From assembly GCA_023512475.1 (NCBI GenBank), contig JAILZL010000001.1:137516-201515 (forward strand): a DNA stretch of 64,000 nt. Reading direction: 5' to 3'. The position numbers and the translations under genes are program-made. Position 1 is the first letter of the stretch; each line of letters opens with the position of its first letter. Under the pieces are notes generated by a model that was given only the letters and a program-made list of their open reading frames with translations, had not been told where the DNA came from and searched no databases. Of the stretch, positions 21,200 to 29,550 are shown piece by piece. The stretch is from Syntrophobacterales bacterium. Its GTDB lineage: Bacteria; Desulfobacterota; Desulfobaccia; Desulfobaccales; 0-14-0-80-60-11.

Positions 21200-21892
21200 T
21201 CAGGTGCTTTCCGGGGAATTTTCCAGACGCCCGTCCTTGAGGTGATAAATGACGTCGAAGCCCTCGATCATCCGGGGATCGTGGGTCACGGTGACAACGG
21301 CGGTCCGGTGTTCCCGGGCGATGCGCTTGAGGAGGGCCATCACCTTTTTCCCCCGGGCGGTATCCAGGGAGGCGGTGGGTTCGTCGGCCAGGATGAGTTG
21401 GGGACGGTTGGCCAAAGCCCGGGCAATGGCCACCCGCTGCTGCTCGCCGCCGGAGAGCAGGGCCGGCAGATAATCGGCCCGCGCGCTGATCTCCATGTAC
21501 TCCAGCAGTTCCATGACCCGGGCCGCGGCCACCTTGGGCGCCGTGCCCACCAGGGTCAGGGGGAACAGCACGTTTTCCCGGGCCGTGAGAAAGGGGATCA
21601 GGTTGGCGGTCTGAAAAACAAACCCGATCTTTTCCCGGCGCAGGCGGCGCACATCCAGCCAGGTGGCGCCGTCCCGGTAGATGGTCTGGCCGTCAAAGAC
21701 CACGGTGCCGGAGGTGGGTTCCAAAATCAGGCTGATGCACAGGAGCAAGGTGGTTTTGCCGGAGCCCGAGGGGCCCATCAGGGCCACCAGCTCCCCGGCC
21801 TCCACGGTCAGGCTCACGCCGTCCAGGGCCCGCACCTCCAGATGCCCATGGCCGAAGACCTTGGTGATCCCCTGGACTTCCAGCAGCGCCAT
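21200..21892 (-). CDS. ABC transporter ATP-binding protein (LolD/DevA-type)
   Basis: GPSGSGKTTLL, LSGGEQQRVAIARAL, LILADEPTASLD; start at internal ATG 21892. Confidence 0.9.
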   Translation of the reverse strand: MALLEVQGITKVFGHGHLEVRALDGVSLTVEAGELVALMGPSGSGKTTLLLCISLILEPTSGTVVFDGQTIYRDGATWLDVRRLRREKIGFVFQTANLIPFLTARENVLFPLTLVGTAPKVAAARVMELLEYMEISARADYLPALLSGGEQQRVAIARALANRPQLILADEPTASLDTARGKKVMALLKRIAREHRTAVVTVTHDPRMIEGFDVIYHLKDGRLENSPEST

Positions 21893-23088
21893 CACTGGCC
21901 CCCCAAAGCCAGCCCCGGCGGAGTCCGCAGCACCTGCCACACCCCCAGGACGCTGGCCAGAAAGCCCCCCACCAGGGCCACCAGGAAGGTGAACATCGTA
22001 TCCCCGGGGAGAAGCAGGATCTTGCGGGGGAAGAGGTCCACGATACTATAGATGAGGCCCAGCCCTATAAGAAAACTGCTCACGGTCATCAGGAGGGATT
22101 CCTCCAGGATCATGCGCACCACCGTCCAGTTGGGCGCGCCGATGAGCTTCATCACCGCGATGCTGCGGATCTTCTCCATGGTGAAGGTATAGATCACCAA
22201 GGAGATGATGACCACGGAGACGAGGAGGAGGAGGGTGCGGAAAAATAACAGCTGGGCGCTCATGCGGGCCAGACGGCCCCGGATCACCAGCTCCACCTCC
22301 TCCTGGGTGGTGAAGACCGACAGATAGAGCCAGTCCCGGATGTGGGTGGCCACCTGGACCCGGTCGGCTCCAGGCTCCAGCCTGACCAGCACGGCATTGA
22401 TGATGTGGGTGTCCGGGGCCAGGTGGGGCAGGAGCCGCTCCACCTGGGCCGGGCTCACACCCTGGGCGGCCAGACTGCGGCGCTGACGCTCCCTTTGGTT
22501 GCGCACCTCTTCATTGTCCCGCTGGAAGAGGAACTCCTGGGCGTCGGCCAGCGAGAGGTATACCAGGGGTTCGCCATCCGTGGCCACCGCTTCCCGGGTG
22601 AGACCCACCACCGTGAAGGTATGCAGGCCCAAAGGCACCTTTTCCCCCATCCGCACCCCCAGTTTCTCATGGGCCACCATTTCATAGTGGGCCTGGGTAA
22701 TGGGCCGGCCCCGGGTGAGCTCTCGCGGGCCTCCCAGACCGCCAAAGACCTCGTAGCCGATGATGCTGAACCGGCGGCTCACCCCTTTGATGGACCGCTC
22801 CACCGGATAGTAGATGAAGGGACTGGCCTGGGCCACACCGGGGACCGCGGCGACGCTGTCCGCCAGGATTTCGGGGAGGCTGGACTGCTCATTGAAAGGG
22901 CCCCCCCGGTCCCGTTCCACCACCCACAAATCCGGGCCGGTATGGGTGATGAGGGCGGTTCCTTCGAAGACATTGCCCCGGTAGACCCCGTTCATGGTCA
23001 GGACAATGGTGAACAGCAGGCCCACGCCGAGGACGGTGGCCAGGAAACGCCCTTTATGCAGCTTCAGGTCCCGGACGGCCAGATCCAT
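21892..23088 (-). CDS. ABC transporter permease (DevC/MacB-like FtsX superfamily)
   Basis: MDLAVRDLKLHKGRFLATVLGVGLLFTIVLTMNGVYRG; C-terminal TM helices; 1-nt overlap with ATPase. Confidence 0.86.
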   Translation of the reverse strand: MDLAVRDLKLHKGRFLATVLGVGLLFTIVLTMNGVYRGNVFEGTALITHTGPDLWVVERDRGGPFNEQSSLPEILADSVAAVPGVAQASPFIYYPVERSIKGVSRRFSIIGYEVFGGLGGPRELTRGRPITQAHYEMVAHEKLGVRMGEKVPLGLHTFTVVGLTREAVATDGEPLVYLSLADAQEFLFQRDNEEVRNQRERQRRSLAAQGVSPAQVERLLPHLAPDTHIINAVLVRLEPGADRVQVATHIRDWLYLSVFTTQEEVELVIRGRLARMSAQLLFFRTLLLLVSVVIISLVIYTFTMEKIRSIAVMKLIGAPNWTVVRMILEESLLMTVSSFLIGLGLIYSIVDLFPRKILLLPGDTMFTFLVALVGGFLASVLGVWQVLRTPPGLALGGQ

Positions 23089-23402
23089 TATCCGCCCTTG
23101 CCCTCCGGTGCTGCGGGTACCGGCCGGACCCGGCCGCCGGGCTTCAGGGTCCCGGGCTGGACCGCTACCAGGTCCCCTTCCTCCAGGCCGGCGAGCACCG
23201 CCACCCGGGTGCCGTCACTGATCCCCACCGTGACGGGCTGGAATATCAGGCGTCCCTGGGCCACCTTGAGAACGCCGGCACCCTCCTGGCGGCTGAGGAG
23301 GCTGGTCACCGGCACCACGCAGGCCCGCTGACGCCCGGTGGCGATGGTGACCTCCGCCTCCTCGCCGATCACCAGCGGGTCGGGCAGGGTTTCCAGGGTC
23401 AA
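23088..23402 (-). pseudogene. C-terminal remnant of HlyD/MFP periplasmic adaptor
   Basis: TLETLPDPLVIGEEAEVTIATGRQRACVVPVTSLL..GISDGTRVAVLAGLEEGDLV is MFP C-terminal-like; N-terminal adaptor region absent. Confidence 0.75.
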
Positions 23403-24345
23403 ACAGGGGAAATTCCATGAACACCCCGGCCAGCCATTCCTCCCGGGTGCCTCCTACGTCCCGGTGTCGCACTCCGGTGCTGCCCTGCAGGCTGATCTCA
23501 GGGAAATAACCGCCCCGGGCCGCCTGGAGGAGGGCCCGGCTCTGGGCCAGCTCCGTTTTCAGGCGCTTGATTTCGGGATTGGCGGTCTCCGCCTGGCGCC
23601 AGAGGTCGGCAAAATCCCCGGCCGGCTCCGTGGCCGGGGAAAATTTCCCCTGAATGTCCATCTCTGCCCTCTCCTCAAGACCGAGGCTGCGGGCCAGGAT
23701 CTCCCGGGCCAGGCGCACCGCACTGTGGGCCTCCGCCAGGCCCTGCTCCGCCTCCAAAAGCTGGGACCGGGCCTTGGCCACATCCACCTGGGTGATTTTC
23801 CCCGCCCGGAAAAAAGCCTCGGTGAGCTCCATGAAGGCCCGGCGCTCCTGCACCGCGGTTTCCGCCACCCGCACCCCCTCCTTGGCCTCCAGGAGGCGCT
23901 AGAAGGCCTCGGTGACCACATAGGTCACCTCATCGGCGGCCCGGGCCACGTCGTACTCCTGCGCCTTGACCCCCAGCAGGGCGGCCCGGGTGGCATAGTA
24001 GGTCTTCAGACCGTCAAAGATCAATTGTTTCCCGGTGAGGCTGGTGAGACCCTCCCGGCCGAAAAGCTTCTGCGTGGTGCCGGCCCCTCCCGGAGAGAGG
24101 CGGTTCGGATCCACCCTCTGATAATAAGAGATCAGGGTCACCCGGGGAAAGAATCTGGCCCGGGCCGCCTCATAATCCGCCGTCAGCTCCCGGATCCGTT
24201 CCCGGGCGGCCCCCAGGCCCGGGTTCTTGTCCCACGCCAGCGCCAGGCACTCCGCCAGGGTCAGCGCCCGATCAGCGGCGGCCCAGGTCCCGGGGACGGC
24301 CACCACGAAAACCAGCCACGCCACGGCCAACGACAGGAAGAGCAC
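23403..24345 (-). pseudogene. TolC-family protein, interrupted by in-frame TAG and truncated
   Basis: Signal peptide plus OEP N-half (23899-24345), TAG at 23899-23901, same frame continues RLLEAKEGVRVAETAVQERRAFMELTEAFFRAGKITQVDVAKARSQLLEAEQ to about 23405. Confidence 0.82.
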
Positions 24346-24519
24346 CAGGTCCTCCTTTCCTCACACCCCTCGGGGGCGGCGCCGGTCCCGCACCGGCGGC
24401 CATCCGGTCCGCGACCGGTCAGCGCCTTTCCGTCTTCCCCGGAAAACTTTTTCCCCGGCTTGGGGAAGGACCCCCCCTGAGGCAGGACCATGTCCGCTTC
24501 CGGCAGGAGGGCGGCCCGG

Positions 24520-24957
24520 TCATAAATCCCCCAGGATCATCCCCCGCAGCCGCCCCCCGCCCCGCCCCGAGCCGGGCCCGCTTTCCTGGATCTCGGGACG
24601 GACCAGGAACGGCAGGAGGAGCAGCAGGGCCAGGAGGAGGGCATAACCCCAGGCCAGGCGGCGGCGCCGGCGGGCATCGGGCACCCAGCGGGCAAACAGC
24701 CCGGGGAGCATCAGCCAGTGCAGCACGATATGCACCCCCACCAACGCCAGCAGGGCACAGCCCAGGTAAAGGTGGAGCACCCCCCAGGCATGCCGGTCCA
24801 GACCGAGGAGGGTGAGGGTTACCTGCCGGCCATACGCCTGGGCGGCCTCCCGGCCGGGCAGAAGGACGTATTTCATGAGAAACCCCAGGCCGGCGATGGC
24901 GGCCAGGAGCACGCCCAACAGGACATCGACGAGAAAGGTGAGGCGAAGCTGGTCCAT
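24520..24957 (-). CDS. DUF4405-like cytochrome-b-type membrane protein
   Basis: Four hydrophobic helices with RHAWGVLHLYLGCALLALVGVHIVLHWL (His residues). Confidence 0.7.
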   Translation of the reverse strand: MDQLRLTFLVDVLLGVLLAAIAGLGFLMKYVLLPGREAAQAYGRQVTLTLLGLDRHAWGVLHLYLGCALLALVGVHIVLHWLMLPGLFARWVPDARRRRRLAWGYALLLALLLLLPFLVRPEIQESGPGSGRGGGRLRGMILGDL

Positions 24958-25341
24958 AACCGCCGGATGGCGCCCGAGGGGAGGGGTCTGCTTCCTGCCC
25001 TCACTTATGGGGCTCAAAAAGTTTTCCTCTGCCGCTGAGGCTGCCCGCATGGGTGGGTGAGGATCATCTCATGGGACACGGAAGAAAATGCTCAGGAAAC
25101 CTGGCCAGCCGCCGCATCCCGCCCCCGGCTTGTGTCGCTCTCCCGGATCAGGGGGGAAGGGAAGGAGAAGGAGGCGGCGGCGGACCGCCCGGTGGAGGAC
25201 GTTCCCGGCCCGGGCTCCCTGCCGGCCTCCGGCATCCTGCTTCCGGGCAGCCTTCCCGGGATCCAGCCAGGTTGCGGCCCTCCCGGGTCAAGGCCGGTGT
25301 CCAGTTCCCACCCTCTGAACCGGCAAACCCCCGGCAGGAAC

Positions 25342-25378
25342 AAAAACGGCGCTCCGGTTTCAGAGCGCCGCAATTTTT
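25342..25378 (-). terminator. Rho-independent terminator
   Basis: CGGCGCTC(N8)GAGCGCCG perfect 8-bp stem flanked by AAAAA and TTTTT; could act on both strands. Confidence 0.75.
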
Positions 25379-25737
25379 CCGGGTGAAGGAAAACCACCAG
25401 CCGGCCGGCGGCCGCAAGGCCCCCGCCTGGCCCGCAGCTTACGGATGCCGGTCTCCCGGGGGGGAGGCGAGCCGCCCCTCCCCCGGCGCGTATGGCAGAT
25501 TTCGGTCCATTATCCAGGAGGTCCCCCTTCCGGAACCTCCATGGGCGGAAACCTGCCCGGGCTCCGGGTCCGTGTCCCCCCAGGCCGGGGAGAACCGCCG
25601 GAGCGGCAGCTCCCCCGCTCCTGGTCTCCCTCCCCACCCGGCGGTGGGGGTGGAAAGAGAGCAGGAATCACGGCCCCCCTTCCCAGCCACGCCTAAGGGG
25701 ATTGCCGCAGTGCGGGTCAGGCCTGACCTTTCCGGCC

Positions 25738-25971
25738 TTAATACCGGCCCCGGCTCTTCTGGTAGCGATCGTAGAGAAAGCCGCCCAGCACGCCGGCACC
25801 GCCGCCCACCGCCGCCCCCACCGCCGGAGACCCGGCGGCCCACCCGATAAGGGCGCCGCTGGAGGCGCCCACCGCGCCGCCGCTCAGCATGCGCTGCTCG
25901 GTGGAACTCATGCCGGCGCAGCCGGCCAGAAGAAGAGTCCCCACCAACATCAGAATCATGACCCGTTTCAT
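25738..25971 (-). CDS. Glycine-zipper lipoprotein
   Basis: Lipobox LLAGCAG followed by GGAVGASSGALIGWAAGSPAVGAAVGGGAGVLGG. Confidence 0.8.
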   Translation of the reverse strand: MKRVMILMLVGTLLLAGCAGMSSTEQRMLSGGAVGASSGALIGWAAGSPAVGAAVGGGAGVLGGFLYDRYQKSRGRY

Positions 25972-26064
25972 GGTTCACCTCCCCCTGGGCCCCGCTTTCT
26001 CCCCCGGGTGCCCTGCGTGCTTTGGACCTGCGGCCGTGCCGCCCCTCGGCCCCGCACCTTCGGA

Positions 26065-26439
26065 TCAGGGCTGCCGGGCCCCCTCCCTAAAGGCGCCCGG
26101 CAGATGCCGCCTCAGCAACACCTCCAGCACCGTGGTGGCGGTCTTGTCCGGGTTCTCCCGGTAGAAGCGGTCCACCTCCTGCAGGAGCTCCAGGGCGGTG
26201 GCCCGCTGCATCTCCTGGCGCACCGCCTGGGAGACGGCCGAGATCGTGCCCGCCTTGGCGGCCGCGGACACCTCCAGATCCGCCAGGTTGCTCAATCCCC
26301 ACAGATAACCCAGCTTGACGTCCTGGGAACTCCTGGCCCAATGGCTGCCGTCCCACAGGAACCCCTGGCCGCCGGCGGGCAGGGCGGCCAGGGTCAGCCA
26401 CAGGCCGGTGGCCAGCCAGACGCCTCCCGAAGCCCTCAT
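26065..26439 (-). CDS. Small secreted protein, paralog of upstream gene
   Basis: Signal peptide; WDGSHWARSSQDVKLGYLWGLSNLADLEVSA. Confidence 0.72.
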   Translation of the reverse strand: MRASGGVWLATGLWLTLAALPAGGQGFLWDGSHWARSSQDVKLGYLWGLSNLADLEVSAAAKAGTISAVSQAVRQEMQRATALELLQEVDRFYRENPDKTATTVLEVLLRRHLPGAFREGARQP

Positions 26440-26819
26440 TTGGCGGCCTTGGCCGGGGCCTCCGGCGGGCAGAGCTTGGTGCAGCGCCGCAGCACCACCT
26501 CAATCACCGGCATGGCCCGCTGTTCGGGATGGTCCTGATAAAACTTGTCCACCTCCTGGATGATCTGGGTGATGGTGAGATTTTTCAGCTCCTCCACGAA
26601 GGCCCGGGAGATGCAGGGGCCCCGGCCGGCGCCGCCGGCGGCCACTTCAAAATCCGCCATGTTGCCGATGCCCTTGATATAGGCCACCTTGATCTCCTGG
26701 GACATGGTCTGCCAATGACTGCCATTCCACAGCTCCGGCTTGCCTTGGGCCGCGGCCGGGTGGGCGGCGAGGCAGATCAGCATCAGGGTCGCTCCCGCCA
26801 GATAACTCAGCCTGCGCAT
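26436..26819 (-). CDS. Small secreted protein, paralog of downstream gene
   Basis: Signal peptide; WNGSHWQTMSQEIKVAYIKGIGNMADFEVAA; 4-nt overlap with next gene. Confidence 0.75.
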   Translation of the reverse strand: MRRLSYLAGATLMLICLAAHPAAAQGKPELWNGSHWQTMSQEIKVAYIKGIGNMADFEVAAGGAGRGPCISRAFVEELKNLTITQIIQEVDKFYQDHPEQRAMPVIEVVLRRCTKLCPPEAPAKAAK

Positions 26820-26851
26820 TGTGGTTCTCCCTTCTGTGGGGGAGCACCGCC

Positions 26852-27202
26852 TCAGGTGTTCCGGGCCGAGGCCCCCCGGGTGGTGGCCACCCCTTTCTTG
26901 CGGCTGGCTTTGGGTGATTTCTTCTTCCCCGACGCCACCGTCTTTTTCCCTTTCTTCTTGCTGCTTACCTGGGAGGCCGGGCGGGGTTTGCGCCCCGGTT
27001 TCACTGTCGGGGTGGCGGGGGAAGGTTTCTCTGTTTCCGCCGTCGGCCCTTCCGGATGCTTGCTCTCCGGGTGGGCCAGGGGCCGGTTGCCTTCCAGGAT
27101 GGGCGGGATAGCCGGAGGTGGCCCCTCCTGCTGTGCCAGGAGAGGAGGAACCAGAGCCAGGCAGAGCAGGCCGGTGAGGGCAAATTCTCCCAGTCGCTTC
27201 AT
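26852..27202 (-). CDS. Small secreted lysine-rich protein
   Basis: Signal peptide then Pro-rich linker and KKKGKKTVASGKKKSPKASRKKG tail. Confidence 0.65.
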   Translation of the reverse strand: MKRLGEFALTGLLCLALVPPLLAQQEGPPPAIPPILEGNRPLAHPESKHPEGPTAETEKPSPATPTVKPGRKPRPASQVSSKKKGKKTVASGKKKSPKASRKKGVATTRGASARNT

Positions 27203-27372
27203 GGCCGGTTTCCTAAATCGGGACGGGACTGTTTATTCAGGGGGCAGGGCTGCGGAGGACAGGTCCCCCGCTTTCCTCTCTCCCCCGTATGCCTGGAGAA
27301 AACCGGGGGCGGGATGCCAGTCTCGCCACCTGGCACCCCGGAACAAACACCTGGTGTGAGCCGCCTCTCAGC

Positions 27373-27627
27373 TCAGGAGGTGGGCTGCTCGACCTTCTTG
27401 GCCTTGGTCTTGCTCTTCTTGGCCTTGGCGGTCTTGGATTTCTTGGCCTTCTTGGTGGTGGTCTGTTTCTTCTCGGTTTTTTCGGTGGCGGCGGTTTCCG
27501 CCTTCGGAGCCTGGGATTCCACCGCCGGCGCCGGCGGCGCGACCTTCTCTTCCTTCTGGGCCAGCCCCATGGCGGGCAGGCTCAGGAGAAAGGCTCCCCC
27601 CACAACCCAGGTCAACAACTTTTTCAT
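27373..27627 (-). CDS. Small secreted lysine/alanine-rich protein
   Basis: MKKLLTWVVGGAFLLSLPAMGLA signal peptide; KKQTTTKKAKKSKTAKAKKSKTKAKK tail. Confidence 0.65.
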   Translation of the reverse strand: MKKLLTWVVGGAFLLSLPAMGLAQKEEKVAPPAPAVESQAPKAETAATEKTEKKQTTTKKAKKSKTAKAKKSKTKAKKVEQPTS

Positions 27628-27654
27628 CAGGCCCATCCTCCAAAAATAATTAAG

Positions 27655-27731
27655 TGGTGGCGGTGCAGGGATTCGAACCCCGGACACTGCGGATATGAGC
27701 CGCATGCTCTAACCAGCTGAGCTACACCGCC
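27655..27731 (-). tRNA. tRNA-Met(CAT), elongator-like
   Basis: GGCGGTGTAGCTCAGCTGGTTAGAGCATGCGGCTCATATCCGCAGTGTCCGGGGTTCGAATCCCTGCACCGCCACCA folds as cloverleaf, CCA encoded; CAT could also be tRNA-Ile2. Confidence 0.92.
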
Positions 27732-27846
27732 ATCCCCATATTATATATTCCCCCCTCCGGCGCCCTGTCAAACGAAAATTCCGGCCGCACGGGGAGGGTC
27801 AGGCGGCGGTGGGCTTTGCTCATTAGACCCCGCCGGCCCGAGACTG

Positions 27847-28527
27847 TTAACCGGCGGTCGGGTTGCCGTGACCAGCCCGGGAGGCCAGCTCCAGGAGCTG
27901 GGAGAAACGGCCGATGAGGGCATCCGGGTCCGCCGCCGCCAGCCGGGCCGGATCGCCGTAGCCGTAGGTCACCGCCACGGTGGCCGTGCCGGCGCCCTTG
28001 CCGGCCAGCACATCCGCGGGCTTGTCCCCCACCATGAGGCTGCGCTCCGGCCGGGCGCCCAGCTCCCGGATGAGGGCCGCCAGACCCCGGGGGTCCGGCT
28101 TCAGAACCCCGTAGCTGTCCCCGCCTTTGATCGCCAGGAAGAAGGGCTGAAGCTGAAGGCGCGCCACAATGCCCACCGTCAGGGCGGTGAGCTTGTTGGA
28201 GAGCACCGCCAGCTTCCGGGGGGCCAGGGCGGCCAGGGTCTCCCGCACCCCGGGATAGAGGCGGGTGTGCACCACCAGATGCCGGGCGTAATAGTCCAGA
28301 TAGCGGCGGCGCACTTCCCCATACAGCTCCTGGTGCTCCGGCCCCAGGGCCCGGCGCAGGAAGGTCTCCTCGCCCCCGCCGATCATCTCCGCCACCGCCG
28401 CCTCCGGATACCCGGGAAGCCCCACCGCCCCCAGGGCGTGGTTGAGGGCCGCGGCGATATCCGGCACCGTGGCCGCCAGGGTGCCGTCCAGGTCAAAGAC
28501 GATGAGCTCCGGGGTGAAAATGGGCAT
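27847..28527 (-). CDS. gph: HAD phosphatase, phosphoglycolate phosphatase-like
   Basis: LIVFDLDGTLAATVPDIAAALN, VLSNKLTAL, MVGDKPADVLAGKGAG. Confidence 0.84.
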   Translation of the reverse strand: MPIFTPELIVFDLDGTLAATVPDIAAALNHALGAVGLPGYPEAAVAEMIGGGEETFLRRALGPEHQELYGEVRRRYLDYYARHLVVHTRLYPGVRETLAALAPRKLAVLSNKLTALTVGIVARLQLQPFFLAIKGGDSYGVLKPDPRGLAALIRELGARPERSLMVGDKPADVLAGKGAGTATVAVTYGYGDPARLAAADPDALIGRFSQLLELASRAGHGNPTAG

Positions 28528-28560
28528 AAGATGTCTGGAGCTCATCCGGGCACAGGGGCC

Positions 28561-29550
28561 TCAGGCCCCCGGACCGCCCGCCGCTTCCCCCGCCCCCCTT
28601 TGGAGTTCCTGCCAGGAAGGCAGGACCCCCAGGCCATGGGCGCATTGCACCGCGCTCAGGATGGCCCCCTCCAGGGCCGCCTGGGCCAGCAGTCCCACCA
28701 CATGCAGATCCGCCCGCACCTCGGGGTGGGCCAGGACAAAGATGATATCGCCGTCAAACAGGGTGTGCACCGGCTGGATGCAGCGGGCCAGGGCGTTGTG
28801 GCCCATCTGGGCGATCTTCTGGGCCTCCTCCCGGGTGAGGCGGGCGTTGGTGGCCACCACCCCCACGGTGGTGTTGGGCTCCCCGAAGCGCTGCCGCACC
28901 ACCCCCCGGCGGATGTGGCGGGCGCTGTCGGCGAACTCCCGGCTGTCCGGGGCGGTGCGGGCCCCGGCCACGATCTCCCCCGTCTCCGGATTGACCACAT
29001 CCCCGAAGGCGTTGACCACCGCCAACGCCCCCACCTGCAGGCCCTCGGGGCCGCTCAGGTGGGCGGTGCCCAGCCCCCCCTTGGTGGCCTGGCGGATGCC
29101 GAAGAGCTTCCCGACACTGGCGCCGGTGCCCGCGCCCACGCTGCCGTCCCCCTGGGGCTCGGTGCGGGCCGCCAGGCAGGCAGCGTAGCCCATGGCCCGG
29201 TCCGGCCGCACCCGGCAGTTGCCCAGGGAGAGGTCGTAGATCACCGCGGTGGGGACGATGGGCACCCGGGTGATGGCCACATCAAAGCCCCGGCCCCGCT
29301 CCTCCAGAAATTCCATCACCCCGCCGGCGGCGTCCAGGCCGAAGGCGCTGCCCCCGGCGATGCACACCGCGTGGATCTCATTGACCACGTGCAGGCCCAG
29401 AAGGGCATCCAGTTGCCGGGTGCCGGCGGCGGACCCCCGGATGTCCACGCTGCCCACGGTTCCAGGGGGACACAGGACCACGGTGCAGCCGGTGAGGTTC
29501 TTGTAGTCGCTGGCGTGCCCCACGGCAAAGCCGGGCACCCGGGTGATCAT
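28561..29550 (-). CDS. P1-family (DmpA-like) peptidase
   Basis: VPGFAVGHASDYKNLTGCTVVLCP, GSAFGLDAAGGVMEFLEE, ATKGGLGTA; 4-nt overlap with upstream gene. Confidence 0.88.
   Translation of the reverse strand: MITRVPGFAVGHASDYKNLTGCTVVLCPPGTVGSVDIRGSAAGTRQLDALLGLHVVNEIHAVCIAGGSAFGLDAAGGVMEFLEERGRGFDVAITRVPIVPTAVIYDLSLGNCRVRPDRAMGYAACLAARTEPQGDGSVGAGTGASVGKLFGIRQATKGGLGTAHLSGPEGLQVGALAVVNAFGDVVNPETGEIVAGARTAPDSREFADSARHIRRGVVRQRFGEPNTTVGVVATNARLTREEAQKIAQMGHNALARCIQPVHTLFDGDIIFVLAHPEVRADLHVVGLLAQAALEGAILSAVQCAHGLGVLPSWQELQRGAGEAAGGPGA

Noticed and set aside
23899-23901. TAG read as pyrrolysine in the TolC-like gene
   Set aside because: No Pyl precedent in TolC known to me, and a second lesion (frameshifted deletion junction) points to decay
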